In this document: positions 1-9,890 of the stretch, piece after piece | Position numbering within the stretch: position 1 is the stretch's first letter | How the letters are laid out: each line of letters begins with the position of its first letter | DNA from: an uncultured Gammaproteobacteria bacterium | GTDB lineage: Bacteria > Pseudomonadota > Gammaproteobacteria > Eutrophobiales > Eutrophobiaceae | Assembly: GCA_958295485.1 (NCBI GenBank) | Contig: OY282354.1 | Span: 1,302,001-1,366,000 of the forward strand | Direction: 5' to 3' | Length of the DNA: 64,000 nucleotides | Made by a program: the position numbers and the translations under genes | Notes under the pieces: generated by a model | Told to the model about the DNA's origin: nothing | Database searches by the model: none | Seen by the model: the letters and a program-made list of their open reading frames with translations, nothing else

Positions 1-549
1 GCCCAGATAATAACGCGCCGGGGTTTGGTCAATGTCGACTTTGCCGATGTCAAAACCGTGATGGGGGAAATGGGTATGGCCATGATGGGTTCCGGCAAGG
101 CCCAAGGTGAGGACCGGGCCAGGGTTGCGGCAGAAGCCGCCATATCCAGCCCACTACTTGAAGATATTAATTTAACCGGAGCCAAAGGTATTTTGGTCAA
201 TATTACTGCCGGCATGGATTTGACCATAGGGGAATTTGATGAAGTGGGGAATACCATTAAAGGTTTTGCTTCTGAAAGCGCCACTGTGGTCGTCGGCACC
301 GTTATCGATCCTGAAATGAGTGGTGAAATACAGGTGACTATTGTCGCTACCGGACTTGGCCAGACGACTTTTGTAGATGATACATCAAAGATGAAAGTGC
401 TGGAGGGTGGGGTTGGCAGCGTGGATTATAAGGAACTTGAACGACCCACGGCAATACGCAATAAAACCGTGAATTCTGACGTGGGTTTCGCCAGGGAGGG
501 TCCCGATAATCGTGAAATCCCTGCATTTCTGAGACGTCAAGCTGATTAA
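1..549 (+). CDS. ftsZ: Cell division protein FtsZ, C-terminal part (5' end outside window)
   Basis: FtsZ is the tubulin-like GTPase that polymerises into the Z ring at midcell. The frame is already open at base 1, so the nucleotide-binding half lies outside the window; 182 residues are visible. They comprise the helix around NVDFADVKTVM, the GKAQGEDRA segment, the C-terminal domain strands (GILVNITAG, GTVIDPEMSG), a linker of roughly 40 residues, and the conserved C-terminal peptide IPAFLRRQAD. That peptide is the docking site for FtsA, ZipA and ZapD, and a zapD gene lies 8 kb downstream. lpxC follows on the same strand, as in the classical dcw cluster of Gammaproteobacteria. The identification is secure. 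Confidence 0.97.
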   Translation, partial: AQIITRRGLVNVDFADVKTVMGEMGMAMMGSGKAQGEDRARVAAEAAISSPLLEDINLTGAKGILVNITAGMDLTIGEFDEVGNTIKGFASESATVVVGTVIDPEMSGEIQVTIVATGLGQTTFVDDTSKMKVLEGGVGSVDYKELERPTAIRNKTVNSDVGFAREGPDNREIPAFLRRQAD

Positions 550-613
550 TGAAGACCTCGCGCTCCCCGCTCTCTCCCAAAGCAGGGGGGGTTCAAACCC
601 TTCCCTGCAAGGG

Positions 614-755
614 GTGTCGCAAAGACCCCGTATCTGCCACCGACGCTGACCCGTAGGGGCAACTCCCCGTGGTTGCCCTGCCCCGGCGCGCGCCAAGGCG
701 ACTCAGGGCAGGCACAGGAGCCCGCCCTTGCGGGGCTTTGTCCCTTTTACGACAC
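614..755. repeat. MITE-like element with GTGTCGCAAA ends, copy 1
   Basis: The 315-base ftsZ-lpxC gap has no gene but holds this element. It begins GTGTCGCAAA and ends TTTTACGACAC, an inverted match with one difference. The interior is GC-rich and shares blocks with the reverse complement of the copy at 54298-54464 (GCCACCG..., TGTGGTTGC/CGTGGTTGC, GCCCGCCC). It therefore appears to be the same family in opposite orientation. The flanks (TCCCCTGTAATCAAGGGGA after the right end) form a further small palindrome. There is no coding capacity. Confidence 0.6.
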
Positions 756-863
756 TCCCCTGTAATCAAGGGGAGGCTGGCGCGCCCCCCTCGAATCCTC
801 CTTGTCAGGAGAAGTTTTATAACGCCTGCGTTTGTCTCGATGATGTGTTAAAATCGGGCGGCA

Positions 864-1781
864 ATGATAAAACAACGTACATTGAAAAACGTCATCCGGG
901 CGAAGGGCATTGGTCTGCATACGGGTAAAATGGCTTGTCTTGCCCTGTGTCCGGCGCCGGTAAACACAGGCATTATCTTTCGCCGGGTTGATCAGGTCCC
1001 TCCTATACACATCCCCGCATGTACAGACAATGTAGGAATTACCCAATTATCCACCACGCTTGTCAAGGACGGGGTCGGAATTTCCACGGTTGAGCATCTA
1101 TTGTCTGCCTTGGCCGGATTTGGCATTGACAATGCTTATATTGATGTGAATGCCGGCGAGATACCGATTATGGATGGCAGCGCCGGTCCGTTTGTATTTT
1201 TGATCCAGTCGGCAGGGGTGGAAGAACAGGATGAAACAAAGCGCTTTCTCAGGATAAAGAAAGGGTTACGCGTTGAAGATGGAGATAAATGGGCAATGCT
1301 CGAGCCATTTGACGGGTTTAAAATCGGGTTTACTATCCAGTTTGACCACCCGGCTTTTCCAGATAGAGATTGTCGCGCGGAAATTGATTTTTCCACGACG
1401 TCTTTTGTCAAGGAAGTTAGCCGGGCCAGGACCTTCGGCTTTATGAAAGATGTTGAATTTTTAAGGGAAAATAATCTTGTTTTAGGCGGAAGCCTGGATA
1501 ATGCGATTGTTGTTGATGGTGACCAAGTCATCAATGAAGACGGACTGCGCTATCAGGATGAGTGCGTCAAGCATAAGATTTTGGATGTAATAGGTGATTT
1601 ATATCTCCTTGGCTATAGTTTGATTGGTTCATATCAAGGGTATAAATCCGGGCACGATCTTAATAATCGCCTGTTGCGCAAATTAATTGTTACCGATGAT
1701 GCCTGGGAAATCGTCAATTTCAAGGACGAAGCCGCGCCACCGCTTTCTTTCATGCAGCCTCTTGCAGCTGTCGGGTTATAA
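864..1781 (+). CDS. lpxC: UDP-3-O-acyl-N-acetylglucosamine deacetylase
   Basis: LpxC is the zinc-dependent cytosolic enzyme that deacetylates UDP-3-O-acyl-GlcNAc, the committed step of lipid A synthesis. The 305 residues match the family length. The zinc and catalytic residues are visible: E77-H78 in [13 protein letters not shown]237 and D241 in HKILDVIGD, and H264 in GHDLNNRLL. The start ATG gives the typical N-terminus [19 protein letters not shown]. It follows ftsZ, as in many Gammaproteobacteria, and its 3' end faces dciA with only 15 bases between the two stops. Its presence shows a lipid A-bearing outer membrane. Confidence 0.97.
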   Translation: MIKQRTLKNVIRAKGIGLHTGKMACLALCPAPVNTGIIFRRVDQVPPIHIPACTDNVGITQLSTTLVKDGVGISTVEHLLSALAGFGIDNAYIDVNAGEIPIMDGSAGPFVFLIQSAGVEEQDETKRFLRIKKGLRVEDGDKWAMLEPFDGFKIGFTIQFDHPAFPDRDCRAEIDFSTTSFVKEVSRARTFGFMKDVEFLRENNLVLGGSLDNAIVVDGDQVINEDGLRYQDECVKHKILDVIGDLYLLGYSLIGSYQGYKSGHDLNNRLLRKLIVTDDAWEIVNFKDEAAPPLSFMQPLAAVGL

Positions 1782-1796
1782 CTGTAATTGTTGGTA

Positions 1797-2246
1797 TCAG
1801 CCAACATTTTTTGATATGTTATACAGGGATGAGCGCAAGGCGACATCTGAAATATTGTCGGCTACCTCGCGGATGAAGTTGGCAGTGTGGGGAGATATTT
1901 TTGTTGCGGCGCGAGCGCTTGTGTTTGTGGGGCTGACGGGCATTACCTTTATTCGGATGGTTTGAACGTCCGTCATGTGGCATTTGTTGTTGATGATAGC
2001 GAGAATGTCGGGAGTCCTGAAGCGTAATTTTGCTGCCCATGCGGGACTGTCGGTATGCAGGGTAAGCATTTCCTGTCGGCAGTTGGCGACAGTGATGTGT
2101 TGATTGATGGGGGCATCGAGTTGTTCACACAGTTTTATTTGTAGCGCCTCGATTTTTTCTATATGGTTATGGACTCTTGACAGGGCCTCGGAGGAAGCAA
2201 GAAAGTCTGAAATTTTTTTGAATTTCGGGTTGTTGCGAGCGGCCAT
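1797..2246 (-). CDS. dciA: DciA-type DnaB helicase loader/operator (DUF721 family)
   Basis: This 149-residue protein starts MAARNNPKFKKISDFL and continues with an NCRQEMLTLHTDSPAWAAKLRF segment. The pattern of a short helical lead followed by strands ending in AKLRFRTPDILAIIN is the one I know from the DUF721/DciA domain. DciA is the ancestral bacterial partner that loads the replicative helicase DnaB in species lacking DnaC or DnaI. The position between lpxC and the secA-linked M23 peptidase gene, on the opposite strand, is its usual place in Gammaproteobacteria. The C-terminus (about residues 105-149) is weakly conserved. The call rests on motif feel plus synteny. Confidence 0.8.
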   Translation of the reverse strand: MAARNNPKFKKISDFLASSEALSRVHNHIEKIEALQIKLCEQLDAPINQHITVANCRQEMLTLHTDSPAWAAKLRFRTPDILAIINNKCHMTDVQTIRIKVMPVSPTNTSARAATKISPHTANFIREVADNISDVALRSSLYNISKNVG

Positions 2247-2276
2247 TATCTAAAAAAACAAGGTGAATCGCCTGGA

Positions 2277-3215
2277 ATGAATATCATAATCTTCCTGGAT
2301 AAAAAAAAGAAGTTTTTGAATTTGTTTTTAAGTCCTTTGAGTTGTATCGGCGTATTGATATTCGTTGTCACGCTTGTTATCGCCTGTTTGTTTGCCGGTT
2401 ATCAATATGCGGAAAACCGTTCGGCTGAACTCGTTTATGCCGCGCCTGACCGAGCCCCGCCAGCGCGGGAGTCCAGCGCCAAAGCTGAATTGAATGTCTT
2501 GCAAGACGTGAAGACAAGGACTGAAGCATCTTTGAACGCCATGGCAAGCCGGCTGAGTTTATTGCAGAGCCACGTCATGAGGCTGGATGCCTTGGGTTCC
2601 CGTCTCGCAGCTATGGCAAAATTGGACGACATTGAATTTGGCGTTGAGAATCCACCGGGCATCGGGGGGCCTCAAGCCATGCTTGACGTCAGGTCGCAAA
2701 AATTCTCGGATTTTGATTTTCTTATATCCCTCAACAGGCTGGAGCATACCTTGCAGGATCGCCAGGATAAATTATCAGCTATGGAGGCGATGCTGATGGG
2801 TAAAAGTTTGCAAGAACAGGCGCTTCCGGCAGGTAATCCTGCCAACGGCGGCTGGCTGTCATCATTATACGGCTATCGCGCGGACCCGATAACCGGGAAA
2901 AGAGAATTTCACCAGGGGGTCGATTTTGCCGGTAAATCGGATACGCTTGTTACAGCCGTGGCCGCCGGTATCGTAAGCTGGTCAGGCCCCGGTCATGGTT
3001 ATGGTAATCTGGTTGAAATCAATCACGGTAATGGCTATGTCACCAAGTATGCGCATAATAAGAAAAACCTCGTTGTCGCAGGGGAGAAAGTCGAGAAAGG
3101 CGAAGTCATTGCATTAATGGGTAATTCCGGACGTAGTACGGGTACCCATGTCCATTTCGAGGTTGTCAGAAACGGTAAACATGTCAATCCGGGAAAATAT
3201 ATTCCTTTGCAGTGA
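2277..3215 (+). CDS. M23 family membrane-anchored metallopeptidase
   Basis: The 312-residue protein has a single N-terminal membrane segment at about residues 20-42 and a helical, coiled-coil-like periplasmic stretch at about 65-180 (SRLSLLQSHVMRLDALGSRLA). The C-terminal LytM/M23 domain runs from about 190 to 312. The zinc motifs are intact: H212-x3-D216 in HQGVDFAG and H291-x-H293 in HVHFEV. The family cleaves peptidoglycan cross-bridges or activates amidases. An M23 gene immediately upstream of secA is a conserved gammaproteobacterial arrangement. It starts 30 bases from the divergent dciA start, so the two probably share a promoter region. Confidence 0.92.
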   Translation: MNIIIFLDKKKKFLNLFLSPLSCIGVLIFVVTLVIACLFAGYQYAENRSAELVYAAPDRAPPARESSAKAELNVLQDVKTRTEASLNAMASRLSLLQSHVMRLDALGSRLAAMAKLDDIEFGVENPPGIGGPQAMLDVRSQKFSDFDFLISLNRLEHTLQDRQDKLSAMEAMLMGKSLQEQALPAGNPANGGWLSSLYGYRADPITGKREFHQGVDFAGKSDTLVTAVAAGIVSWSGPGHGYGNLVEINHGNGYVTKYAHNKKNLVVAGEKVEKGEVIALMGNSGRSTGTHVHFEVVRNGKHVNPGKYIPLQ

Positions 3216-3316
3216 CCTGTGTGATCCATTTTATCCACTCCTTGTAATTTTCATTTACAGTCTTATCTATACCAGTTCTTTTTATTTGTTGTACCCGTCT
3301 GCGCGGGCGATTTCTG

Positions 3317-6007
3317 ATGATTAACAATATTTTTACGAAAATTTTCGGTAGCAGGAATGAACGCGTCCTGAAAAGAATGCAAAAGCTCATTGACAAGATC
3401 AATGCGCTTGAGGACGACGTTTCCAGGCTCCGGGATATTGAATTTCCCCGTAAGACAGAAGAACTGAAATCCAGGTTGACCCAGGGAGAAACCCTGGAAG
3501 ATCTCCTGCCCGAAGCCTTTGCCCTCGTTCGTGAAGCGGCGAAAAGAACGGTAAACATGCGGCCCTTCGATGTGCAATTAATCGGCGGGGTCGTTTTGCA
3601 CCAGGGCAGTATTGCTGAAATGCGAACGGGCGAAGGTAAAACACTGGCAGCGACTTTGCCGGCGTATCTTAATGCCTTGACAAGCGCGGGAGTGCATATA
3701 ATCACCGTTAACGATTACCTGGCGCGACGGGATGCTGAATGGATGGGGGCAATCTATTCTTTCCTGGGAATGACCACCGGGGTTATCGTGTCAAATCTCA
3801 GGAATGATGAGCGCAAGCAGGCTTATGCCGCTGACATCACCTATGGCGCCAATAATGAATTTGGTTTCGACTACCTGAGGGACAATATGAAGTTCCACAA
3901 GGAAGAACGGGTTCAACGCGGTTTGCGATACGCGATTGTCGATGAGGTTGATTCGATACTGATCGATGAAGCCCGCACGCCTCTCATTATTTCAGGCATG
4001 GTGGATGACAGGTCCGACCTGTATGTCGCCATGAACAAAATAGTCCCGCGCTTGAAGGCGCAAAAAAATGAAGATGATGAGGGCGATTATTCACTGGATG
4101 AAAAAAGCCGGCAGGCCTACCTGACGGAAACAGGGCATGAACGGGTAGAGAAGTTGCTGTTGGAAAATCATATCATGAAGGAGGGGATGAGTTTATATGA
4201 TCCGGCGAATATCCCTGTCCTGCATCACCTGAATGCCGCCCTGCGCGCCTACTCATTGTTTCATAATAATATTGATTATATTGTTCAAAACAATGAAGTT
4301 GTCATCGTTGATGAATTTACCGGCAGGACCATGCCGGGGAGACGCTGGTCGGACGGTTTGCACCAGGCTATAGAAGCCAAGGAAAATGTGCCAATACAGA
4401 ATGAAAATCAGACGCTGGCCACGATAACGTACCAGAATTATTTTCGTCTCTACGACAAATTGGCTGGTATGACGGGTACCGCGGATACCGAAGCATACGA
4501 ATTTCAACAGATCTATGGCCTGGAGGTCATCGTTATCCCGACCCATTTGCCGATGATCAGGGATGATCAGGCTGACATGATATACCTGTCCGGCAAAGAG
4601 AAATTTGATTCCATTATCAACGATATAACGTCTTGCCAGAAAAATGGCCAACCAGTATTGGTGGGAACCGTCTCAATAGAAGTGTCGGAGTACCTGTCTG
4701 ATAAATTAAGAAAAGAAAAAATAAAACATCAGGTGCTGAATGCGAAGTATCACGAAAAAGAAGCCGAGATTATTGCCCAGGCCGGCCGGCCGGGGACGGT
4801 TACAATTGCTACAAACATGGCCGGGCGCGGGACCGATATTGTTTTAGGCGGTAATTTAGAGGCGGAAATCAAGGCCTTGAATAACCCTGACGCTTCAACG
4901 CTGGATAAAATCCGAACTGAATGGCAGACCAGGCATGAGAAGGTCATTGACAGTGGTGGATTAAGAATAATCGGCACTGAGCGACATGAGTCCAGGCGGG
5001 TTGATAATCAATTAAGAGGACGCTCAGGTCGACAGGGTGACCCCGGTTCAAGCCGGTTTTATATTTCCCTTGAAGACGATTTGATGCGGATATTCGCCTC
5101 GGAGCGCGTCGCGGCCATCATGCAGAAACTGGGGATGGAAGAAGGCGAGGCGATTGAATCAAACCTGGTTACCAAGGCTATTGAGAATGCGCAAAGGAAA
5201 GTGGAAGCGCATAACTTTGACATTCGTAAACATTTATTGGAATACGATGACGTAGCGAATGACCAGCGCAAGGTTATTTATGAATGGCGGAGTGGTTTAT
5301 TAGGTGGAGATGACATTTCCGATGATATTCAAGCGATACGGGAAGAGATTGCGAGAGGTATTTTTGCGACTCATGTTCCACCGGGCAGCCCGGATGAGGT
5401 GTGGGACATCGCCGGTTTGACGGAGGCGTTATCCAGGGAACTGAATGTTCACTTGCCGGCGCAACAGTGGGTGGGTGAAGACTTTTCAATGCCTGAGGAA
5501 GCGCTGGCTGCTGAAATTATTGAAGGCGTGAAAAAAGACATTGAAGAAAAGAATGCAGGTTTGCCGGATGAATTAATCCGCAAGATTGAAAAGGATTTGA
5601 TGCTGGATACGCTGGACAGACATTGGAAAGAACACCTGATTGCGATGGATCATTTGAGACAGGGTATCGGGCTCCGGGGGTACGCGGCGAAGAATCCCAA
5701 ACAGGAGTATAAAAGAGAAGCCTTTGAGATGTTTTCGGTGATGTTGGAGAACATCAAGTATGACGTCGTCAGCATGTTGTCAAAAATACGTATCAGGGAA
5801 GAACAGGACATGCCGGCATTGCAAACCCGCGCGCTTCCTGCCGATATGCAATTTAATCACCCGGATGCGCCCAGCGCATTAGGAAACCAGACTGATGAAC
5901 CACAACGAAAGCCTTATATTCGCGACGAAAAAAAGATTGGTCGAAATGAACCCTGCCCATGTGGTTCCGGAAAAAAATATAAACTCTGTCACGGCAGATT
6001 AAGCTGA
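3317..6007 (+). CDS. secA: Protein translocase subunit SecA
   Basis: SecA is the ATP-driven motor that pushes preproteins through SecYEG at the inner membrane. The 896 residues match the full-length gammaproteobacterial form. Walker A is MRTGEGKT (102-109), the DEAD-type Walker B lies in [16 protein letters not shown], and the helicase arginine-finger region is [13 protein letters not shown]. The C-terminal zinc-binding SEC-C tail keeps C880, C882, C891 and H892, so the SecB/phospholipid-binding tail is present. The upstream gap of about 100 bases shows no recognisable SecM-type arrest peptide. Confidence 0.98.
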   Translation: MINNIFTKIFGSRNERVLKRMQKLIDKINALEDDVSRLRDIEFPRKTEELKSRLTQGETLEDLLPEAFALVREAAKRTVNMRPFDVQLIGGVVLHQGSIAEMRTGEGKTLAATLPAYLNALTSAGVHIITVNDYLARRDAEWMGAIYSFLGMTTGVIVSNLRNDERKQAYAADITYGANNEFGFDYLRDNMKFHKEERVQRGLRYAIVDEVDSILIDEARTPLIISGMVDDRSDLYVAMNKIVPRLKAQKNEDDEGDYSLDEKSRQAYLTETGHERVEKLLLENHIMKEGMSLYDPANIPVLHHLNAALRAYSLFHNNIDYIVQNNEVVIVDEFTGRTMPGRRWSDGLHQAIEAKENVPIQNENQTLATITYQNYFRLYDKLAGMTGTADTEAYEFQQIYGLEVIVIPTHLPMIRDDQADMIYLSGKEKFDSIINDITSCQKNGQPVLVGTVSIEVSEYLSDKLRKEKIKHQVLNAKYHEKEAEIIAQAGRPGTVTIATNMAGRGTDIVLGGNLEAEIKALNNPDASTLDKIRTEWQTRHEKVIDSGGLRIIGTERHESRRVDNQLRGRSGRQGDPGSSRFYISLEDDLMRIFASERVAAIMQKLGMEEGEAIESNLVTKAIENAQRKVEAHNFDIRKHLLEYDDVANDQRKVIYEWRSGLLGGDDISDDIQAIREEIARGIFATHVPPGSPDEVWDIAGLTEALSRELNVHLPAQQWVGEDFSMPEEALAAEIIEGVKKDIEEKNAGLPDELIRKIEKDLMLDTLDRHWKEHLIAMDHLRQGIGLRGYAAKNPKQEYKREAFEMFSVMLENIKYDVVSMLSKIRIREEQDMPALQTRALPADMQFNHPDAPSALGNQTDEPQRKPYIRDEKKIGRNEPCPCGSGKKYKLCHGRLS

Positions 6008-6023
6008 GCGCGGAAATATTTTG

Positions 6024-6041
6024 TCCGTAGATGACGCAGAT
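6024..6041. repeat. Short dispersed repeat (TCCGTAGATGACGCAGAT)
   Basis: The secA-argJ gap contains TCCGTAGATGACGCAGAT. It closely matches the two inverted arms in the argJ-Nudix gap (7319-7340 and 7385-7406). The motif is noncoding, and repeated use at consecutive gene junctions suggests a small dispersed repeat family. Confidence 0.45.
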
Positions 6042-6087
6042 GAGTGTGGATGGTAAAAATCGTCTTTCGTACAGAGGCTGGTGAACG

Positions 6088-7308
6088 ATGGCAGTCGGGT
6101 TGAGCCCTCCTGCCGATCTTCTGTCGGTTGCCGGCGTCCGGGCGGCGGTTTGTTCGGCGGGTATTTACAACAAGCAGCGGGATGATTTGACGTTGTTTGC
6201 CGTCAGCGAAGGAGCGGCCGTCAGCGCCATGTTTACCGGCAACCGGTTTTACGCGGCGCCGGTTGCCGTCGCAAGGGAGCACATAAAAAACAACAACGTG
6301 AGGTATTTGCTGGTTAACGCCGGCAACGCCAATGCCGGCACGGGCATCAAGGGTGTTGAAGATGCAAAACTTGTCTGCAAGGCCTTGGCGGAGCAGGCCG
6401 GTTGTAATATTGAATCAGTGTTGCCGTTTTCCACCGGCGTCATTGGGGAATACCTGCCGGTCGATAATATTCGTAACGCGTTGCCGGGGCTGTTCAATAG
6501 TTTGACTGATGATGCCTGGCTTGACTGCGCCAAGGCGATAATGACGACGGATACGCTGCCCAAGGGTCTTTCCAGGCAGTTTATGGCGGGTGATGAGCTT
6601 GTTACCGTTACCGGCATAGCAAAAGGCTCAGGCATGATAAATCCCGACATGGCGACCATGCTTGCTTTCATCGCCACGGATGCAAGCGTGGAACAGCTCC
6701 TGCTTGACCAGCTATTACTGTCTTCCGCCGGCCAATCATTCAATAAGATATGCGTAGATGGCGATACTTCCACAAATGATGCCTGTGTCTTGATTGCCAC
6801 GGGCAAAAATCCCCTTGTCAGAATTACTTCAAGGGACAGCCAGGCTTACGGTTTGCTCGAAGAAAATATCAAAGAGATATGTATCCGCTTAGCCCAGGCG
6901 ATTGTCAGGGATGCGGAGGGCGCAACAAAATTCATCACTATCCAGGTCGACAATGCTAATAGTGAAGGTGAATGTTTTGCGATAGCAAATTCACTTTCAA
7001 CGTCTCCCTTAGTCAAAACCGCCTTGTATGCTTCGGACCCGAATTGGGGCAGGATATTAGCCGCCATCGGCAGGAGCGACATTGACAGGCTGGAAACCGC
7101 CAAGGTCACAGTTTGTTTGAATGACGTTTGCATCGTTGAAAACGGCGCCAGGGCGAAAGACTATACCGAGGAGGCCGGAGTAACCGCCATGCAGGATAAC
7201 GAAATTGTAATCCGCGTTGACTTGAACAGGGGAAAAGTGAGCAGCCGACATTGGACCTGCGACCTGTCCCATGAATACGTCGCGATCAACGCCGAGTACA
7301 GGACTTGA
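6088..7308 (+). CDS. argJ: Bifunctional glutamate N-acetyltransferase / amino-acid N-acetyltransferase
   Basis: ArgJ moves the acetyl group from N-acetylornithine to glutamate (cyclic arginine pathway) and in bifunctional forms also uses acetyl-CoA. It is made as a precursor that cleaves itself before a threonine. That site is clear here: GMINPDMATMLAF with T190 as the expected new N-terminus and nucleophile of the beta chain. The 406-residue length is typical. Other family segments are STGVIGEYLPV, CVDGDTSTNDACV and SDPNWGRILAAIGRS. secA-argJ-mutT order is common in Gammaproteobacteria. Whether it is mono- or bifunctional cannot be read from the sequence. Confidence 0.96.
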   Translation: MAVGLSPPADLLSVAGVRAAVCSAGIYNKQRDDLTLFAVSEGAAVSAMFTGNRFYAAPVAVAREHIKNNNVRYLLVNAGNANAGTGIKGVEDAKLVCKALAEQAGCNIESVLPFSTGVIGEYLPVDNIRNALPGLFNSLTDDAWLDCAKAIMTTDTLPKGLSRQFMAGDELVTVTGIAKGSGMINPDMATMLAFIATDASVEQLLLDQLLLSSAGQSFNKICVDGDTSTNDACVLIATGKNPLVRITSRDSQAYGLLEENIKEICIRLAQAIVRDAEGATKFITIQVDNANSEGECFAIANSLSTSPLVKTALYASDPNWGRILAAIGRSDIDRLETAKVTVCLNDVCIVENGARAKDYTEEAGVTAMQDNEIVIRVDLNRGKVSSRHWTCDLSHEYVAINAEYRT

Positions 7309-7318
7309 ACGCGCTTTA

Positions 7319-7406
7319 TCCGCAGGTGGCGCAGGTGAACCCAGATGATCCCAGGTGAAAAGAAAAAACATATTCTCAACCTGCGGAAATCTGCGTCATC
7401 CGCGGA
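7319..7406. repeat. Inverted-repeat element between argJ and the Nudix/ThiE gene
   Basis: The 114-base gap holds two arms, TCCGCAGGTGGCGCAGGTG (7319 on) and CTGCGTCATCCGCGGA (ending 7406). They are imperfect inverted copies of the CCGCAGATGACGCAGAT motif also seen after secA. The AAAAGAAAAAACATATT centre is A-rich. A transcript could fold into one long hairpin. It may be a remnant of a small mobile repeat; no function is visible. Confidence 0.5.
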
Positions 7407-7422
7407 TTGATCCGTCCTCGAC

Positions 7423-8430
7423 ATGTCGGATGAAAGAATCAGTGTCGTCCTGGGCCTTGTCTATAATGACGCAAAGGATAAAGTACTGGTAGCCAGGCGT
7501 CCGAATGATTCTCACCTGGGCGGATTATGGGAATTCCCCGGGGGGAAGGTCAGGGAAGGCGAGACCGCCTTTCAGGCCCTGAAAAGAGAGCTGCTCGAGG
7601 AGATAAACATGGACGTCAGGGACATTTCACCCTCACCGTTGATGGCGTTTGATTACGACTATCCGGATAAATCGTTGAGATTTAGCGTCTGGAGAATAGC
7701 TGACTGGGCTGGAGAGTTAAGGGGAAGGGAAGGACAGGAAACAGACTGGGCCAATGTGTCTTCCCTGTCGGAAAAGGATTTTCCCGAGGCCAATAAAGGC
7801 ATTATCACGGCCTGTAAACTTCCGGGCATTTATCTTATTACACCGGATCTCGACAGTTATCCCCCGGTCTTTATTGACAAATTAGCGGAATATATATCGG
7901 CAGGAGTGAGCTTGATGCAATTCAGGAGTAAAAAATCAGAATTGAATGATCACAAGCGAACCATCAGGGAGGCGATTAAACGCTGTGACAGCCTGGGGGC
8001 GGAATTAATCATCAATTCCGCCCCTGAATTCGCGGCGGAACTGGGCGCTTCAGGTGTCCATCTGAACAGTGAAAGGCTGCTGCAATTAACCGCGCGTCCG
8101 TTGGGTTACAGCTTTCTGGTTGGCGCTTCGTGTCATAACATGCGCGAGTTGGAACACGCCGTGAAGATTGATGCTGATTTCTGCGTTTTATCTCAAGTCA
8201 ACAAATCACAGAGCCATGATGATGACGTGAATACCCTGGGGTGGGATGGATTTTCCGCCATGGTCAATAAGATACCCATCCCCGTTTACGCCCTGGGGGG
8301 CATGAAACTCACTGATTTAAGTCTTGCCAGGAAGCAAGGCGCCCAAGGCATTGCCCTGATAGGCGACGTGTGGAACAGGCCGGATTCCACCGCAAGAATA
8401 GCAAAGACGTTAACCCATACATCTCACTAA
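7423..8430 (+). CDS. Nudix hydrolase (MutT-like) fused to a ThiE/TenI-like domain
   Basis: The 335 residues form two domains. Residues 5-130 are a Nudix hydrolase of the MutT type, with the box G40-G-K-V-R-E-G-E47 ... R55-E56-L-L-E59-E60. MutT sanitises 8-oxo-dGTP. From about residue 137 (GIYLITPDLDSYP) to the end is a TIM-barrel domain of the thiamine-phosphate synthase/TenI kind, with LMQFRSKK, LIINSAPEFAAELGASGVHL and VYALGGM. This fusion is known in many Gammaproteobacteria next to secA and argJ. The C-terminal half is usually not thought to make thiamine, so I give no symbol. It converges on zapD. Confidence 0.93.
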   Translation: MSDERISVVLGLVYNDAKDKVLVARRPNDSHLGGLWEFPGGKVREGETAFQALKRELLEEINMDVRDISPSPLMAFDYDYPDKSLRFSVWRIADWAGELRGREGQETDWANVSSLSEKDFPEANKGIITACKLPGIYLITPDLDSYPPVFIDKLAEYISAGVSLMQFRSKKSELNDHKRTIREAIKRCDSLGAELIINSAPEFAAELGASGVHLNSERLLQLTARPLGYSFLVGASCHNMRELEHAVKIDADFCVLSQVNKSQSHDDDVNTLGWDGFSAMVNKIPIPVYALGGMKLTDLSLARKQGAQGIALIGDVWNRPDSTARIAKTLTHTSH

Positions 8431-8501
8431 CCTTGAATAGTGGCCAAAAACTGGAATGGTGAAAGGGACATCGCCATGAAGTTAAAGTTCTAATTCGCTT
8501 T

Positions 8502-9272
8502 TCATAAGGCGCAAAGATGTAGTTCAAACTCAATTTTTTCTTCACTTTGCACCGCCCTGTTTGTGGTCAGGGTTTGCTCCATGAAACGAACTGAAAAACG
8601 ATGTTTCCCGCCACTTATCTCAGGGAAATATTTTGAGTCACTTGGCAATTTAATCCTGATCAACTGACCGGCAGGATTCGAATCAATGGGTTTTTGATAA
8701 AATCCCCTTGTTGCAATTTCCTTTGAGGGGTTAGCGCTGTTCCTGATCATGTTCAGGGCAAAGCTGATACTGTCGCGAATGACCAGTAAATCTTTTTGCC
8801 ACTCCCGCATATGTTGTTCCCTTATCTCCTGGGGCTTGTGTAGCCAATGATGGTAATTTGGCAGGTCAAAATTGCAGGTGCCCCCCGGCATGGAGCTTCT
8901 TTGTTTTATCGACGTGATCAGTTCGTCGGACCTTAATATTGTCCCCGGCTGGTAAGCATTGTTTCGTAAAGTCGAAAGATATTCCTCTATGTTATCAAGG
9001 ACTTTTTGTAACCTGCCTGCATCCACCCCCGGATTGTTATTCAAGGCGATTAAAATGGACGCGTGACGTTCCAGTTCTTTTGCCACCTCGACCTTGATAT
9101 CTGACCGGCCCAGTAAATCACTCAACTCGAGCAAGGAGGAGATTGTCAGCCGTGCGTCCCAGGCATCCGGTATTTCCGAATAATGATTAATCATGCTGAA
9201 TAAATGCTCAATCCTTAAAAAAGTCCTGATGCGTTCATTCAACGGTTGTTCGTATATCAGGTAGTCGGTCAC
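8502..9272 (-). CDS. zapD: Cell division protein ZapD
   Basis: ZapD (formerly YacF, DUF1342) binds the C-terminal peptide of FtsZ and bundles its filaments at the division site. The 256 residues begin with the family signature YEQPLNERIRTFLRIEHLF and carry the mainly helical first half and the strand-rich second half (GFYQKPIDSNPAGQLIRIKLP, ISGGKHRFSVRF). The start codon is GTG. It is the last gene of a pilD-coaE-zapD run, 15 bases after coaE, the classical gammaproteobacterial order. The FtsZ end it should bind (IPAFLRRQAD) is encoded at the left edge of the window. Confidence 0.95.
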   Translation of the reverse strand: MTDYLIYEQPLNERIRTFLRIEHLFSMINHYSEIPDAWDARLTISSLLELSDLLGRSDIKVEVAKELERHASILIALNNNPGVDAGRLQKVLDNIEEYLSTLRNNAYQPGTILRSDELITSIKQRSSMPGGTCNFDLPNYHHWLHKPQEIREQHMREWQKDLLVIRDSISFALNMIRNSANPSKEIATRGFYQKPIDSNPAGQLIRIKLPSDSKYFPEISGGKHRFSVRFMEQTLTTNRAVQSEEKIEFELHLCAL

Positions 9273-9287
9273 GACAGTCGAATCGGG

Positions 9288-9890
9288 TTATGGCGCCAGT
9301 TCAATATATTTATCATGTAAGCGTCCGACCTGGAATTTCAGATTTTCGAAATCACTATCATTAACGATGACATCATCGGCGGCGCGGAGCCTCTCTCCAG
9401 GATCGATTTGAGCGTTGATTATACTCTTTATATGCTTCTTGTCCGTTTTGTCCCGTCGGCTTGCCCGTAATACCTGCAATTTCTCCGGCGTATCGATTAC
9501 CAGTATCCTGTCTACTTCCGCCCGCGCATTGGTTTCCAGCAGCAATGGTATGCAAATTATGCAATAAAGATAGTTGGCTTTATTTATGAATGCCCGTATT
9601 TCCTTGCGAACCAGTGGGTGGATTATGGCCTCCAGCTTTTTTTTAAGGGAGGGGGCATTAAATACCAGTGTCCGTATATGCTGCCGGCGTAGATTGCCTG
9701 AGCTGTCCAGGATCTCTGCCCCGAACAACTCGACTATATCTTTGAATGCAGCTTGGCCCGGTTTGGCAATTTGGTGAGAGACCTCGTCTGCATCGATGGT
9801 TGGCACGCCAAGTTCATCAAAATATTTTTTGACGGTTGATTTGCCGCTGCCGATCCCCCCGGTTAAACCGACGCGTAAAGGCCGCTTCAT
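9288..9890 (-). CDS. coaE: Dephospho-CoA kinase
   Basis: CoaE phosphorylates the 3'-hydroxyl of dephospho-CoA, the last step of coenzyme A synthesis, in the cytosol. The 200 residues match the family. The P-loop GLTGGIGSGKST lies at residues 8-19, followed by VPTIDADEVSHQI. The lid segment RASRRD and the IIHPLVRKEI stretch are also typical. Its ATG overlaps the pilD stop by 4 bases, so translation is probably coupled to pilD. Confidence 0.97.
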   Translation of the reverse strand: MKRPLRVGLTGGIGSGKSTVKKYFDELGVPTIDADEVSHQIAKPGQAAFKDIVELFGAEILDSSGNLRRQHIRTLVFNAPSLKKKLEAIIHPLVRKEIRAFINKANYLYCIICIPLLLETNARAEVDRILVIDTPEKLQVLRASRRDKTDKKHIKSIINAQIDPGERLRAADDVIVNDSDFENLKFQVGRLHDKYIELAP

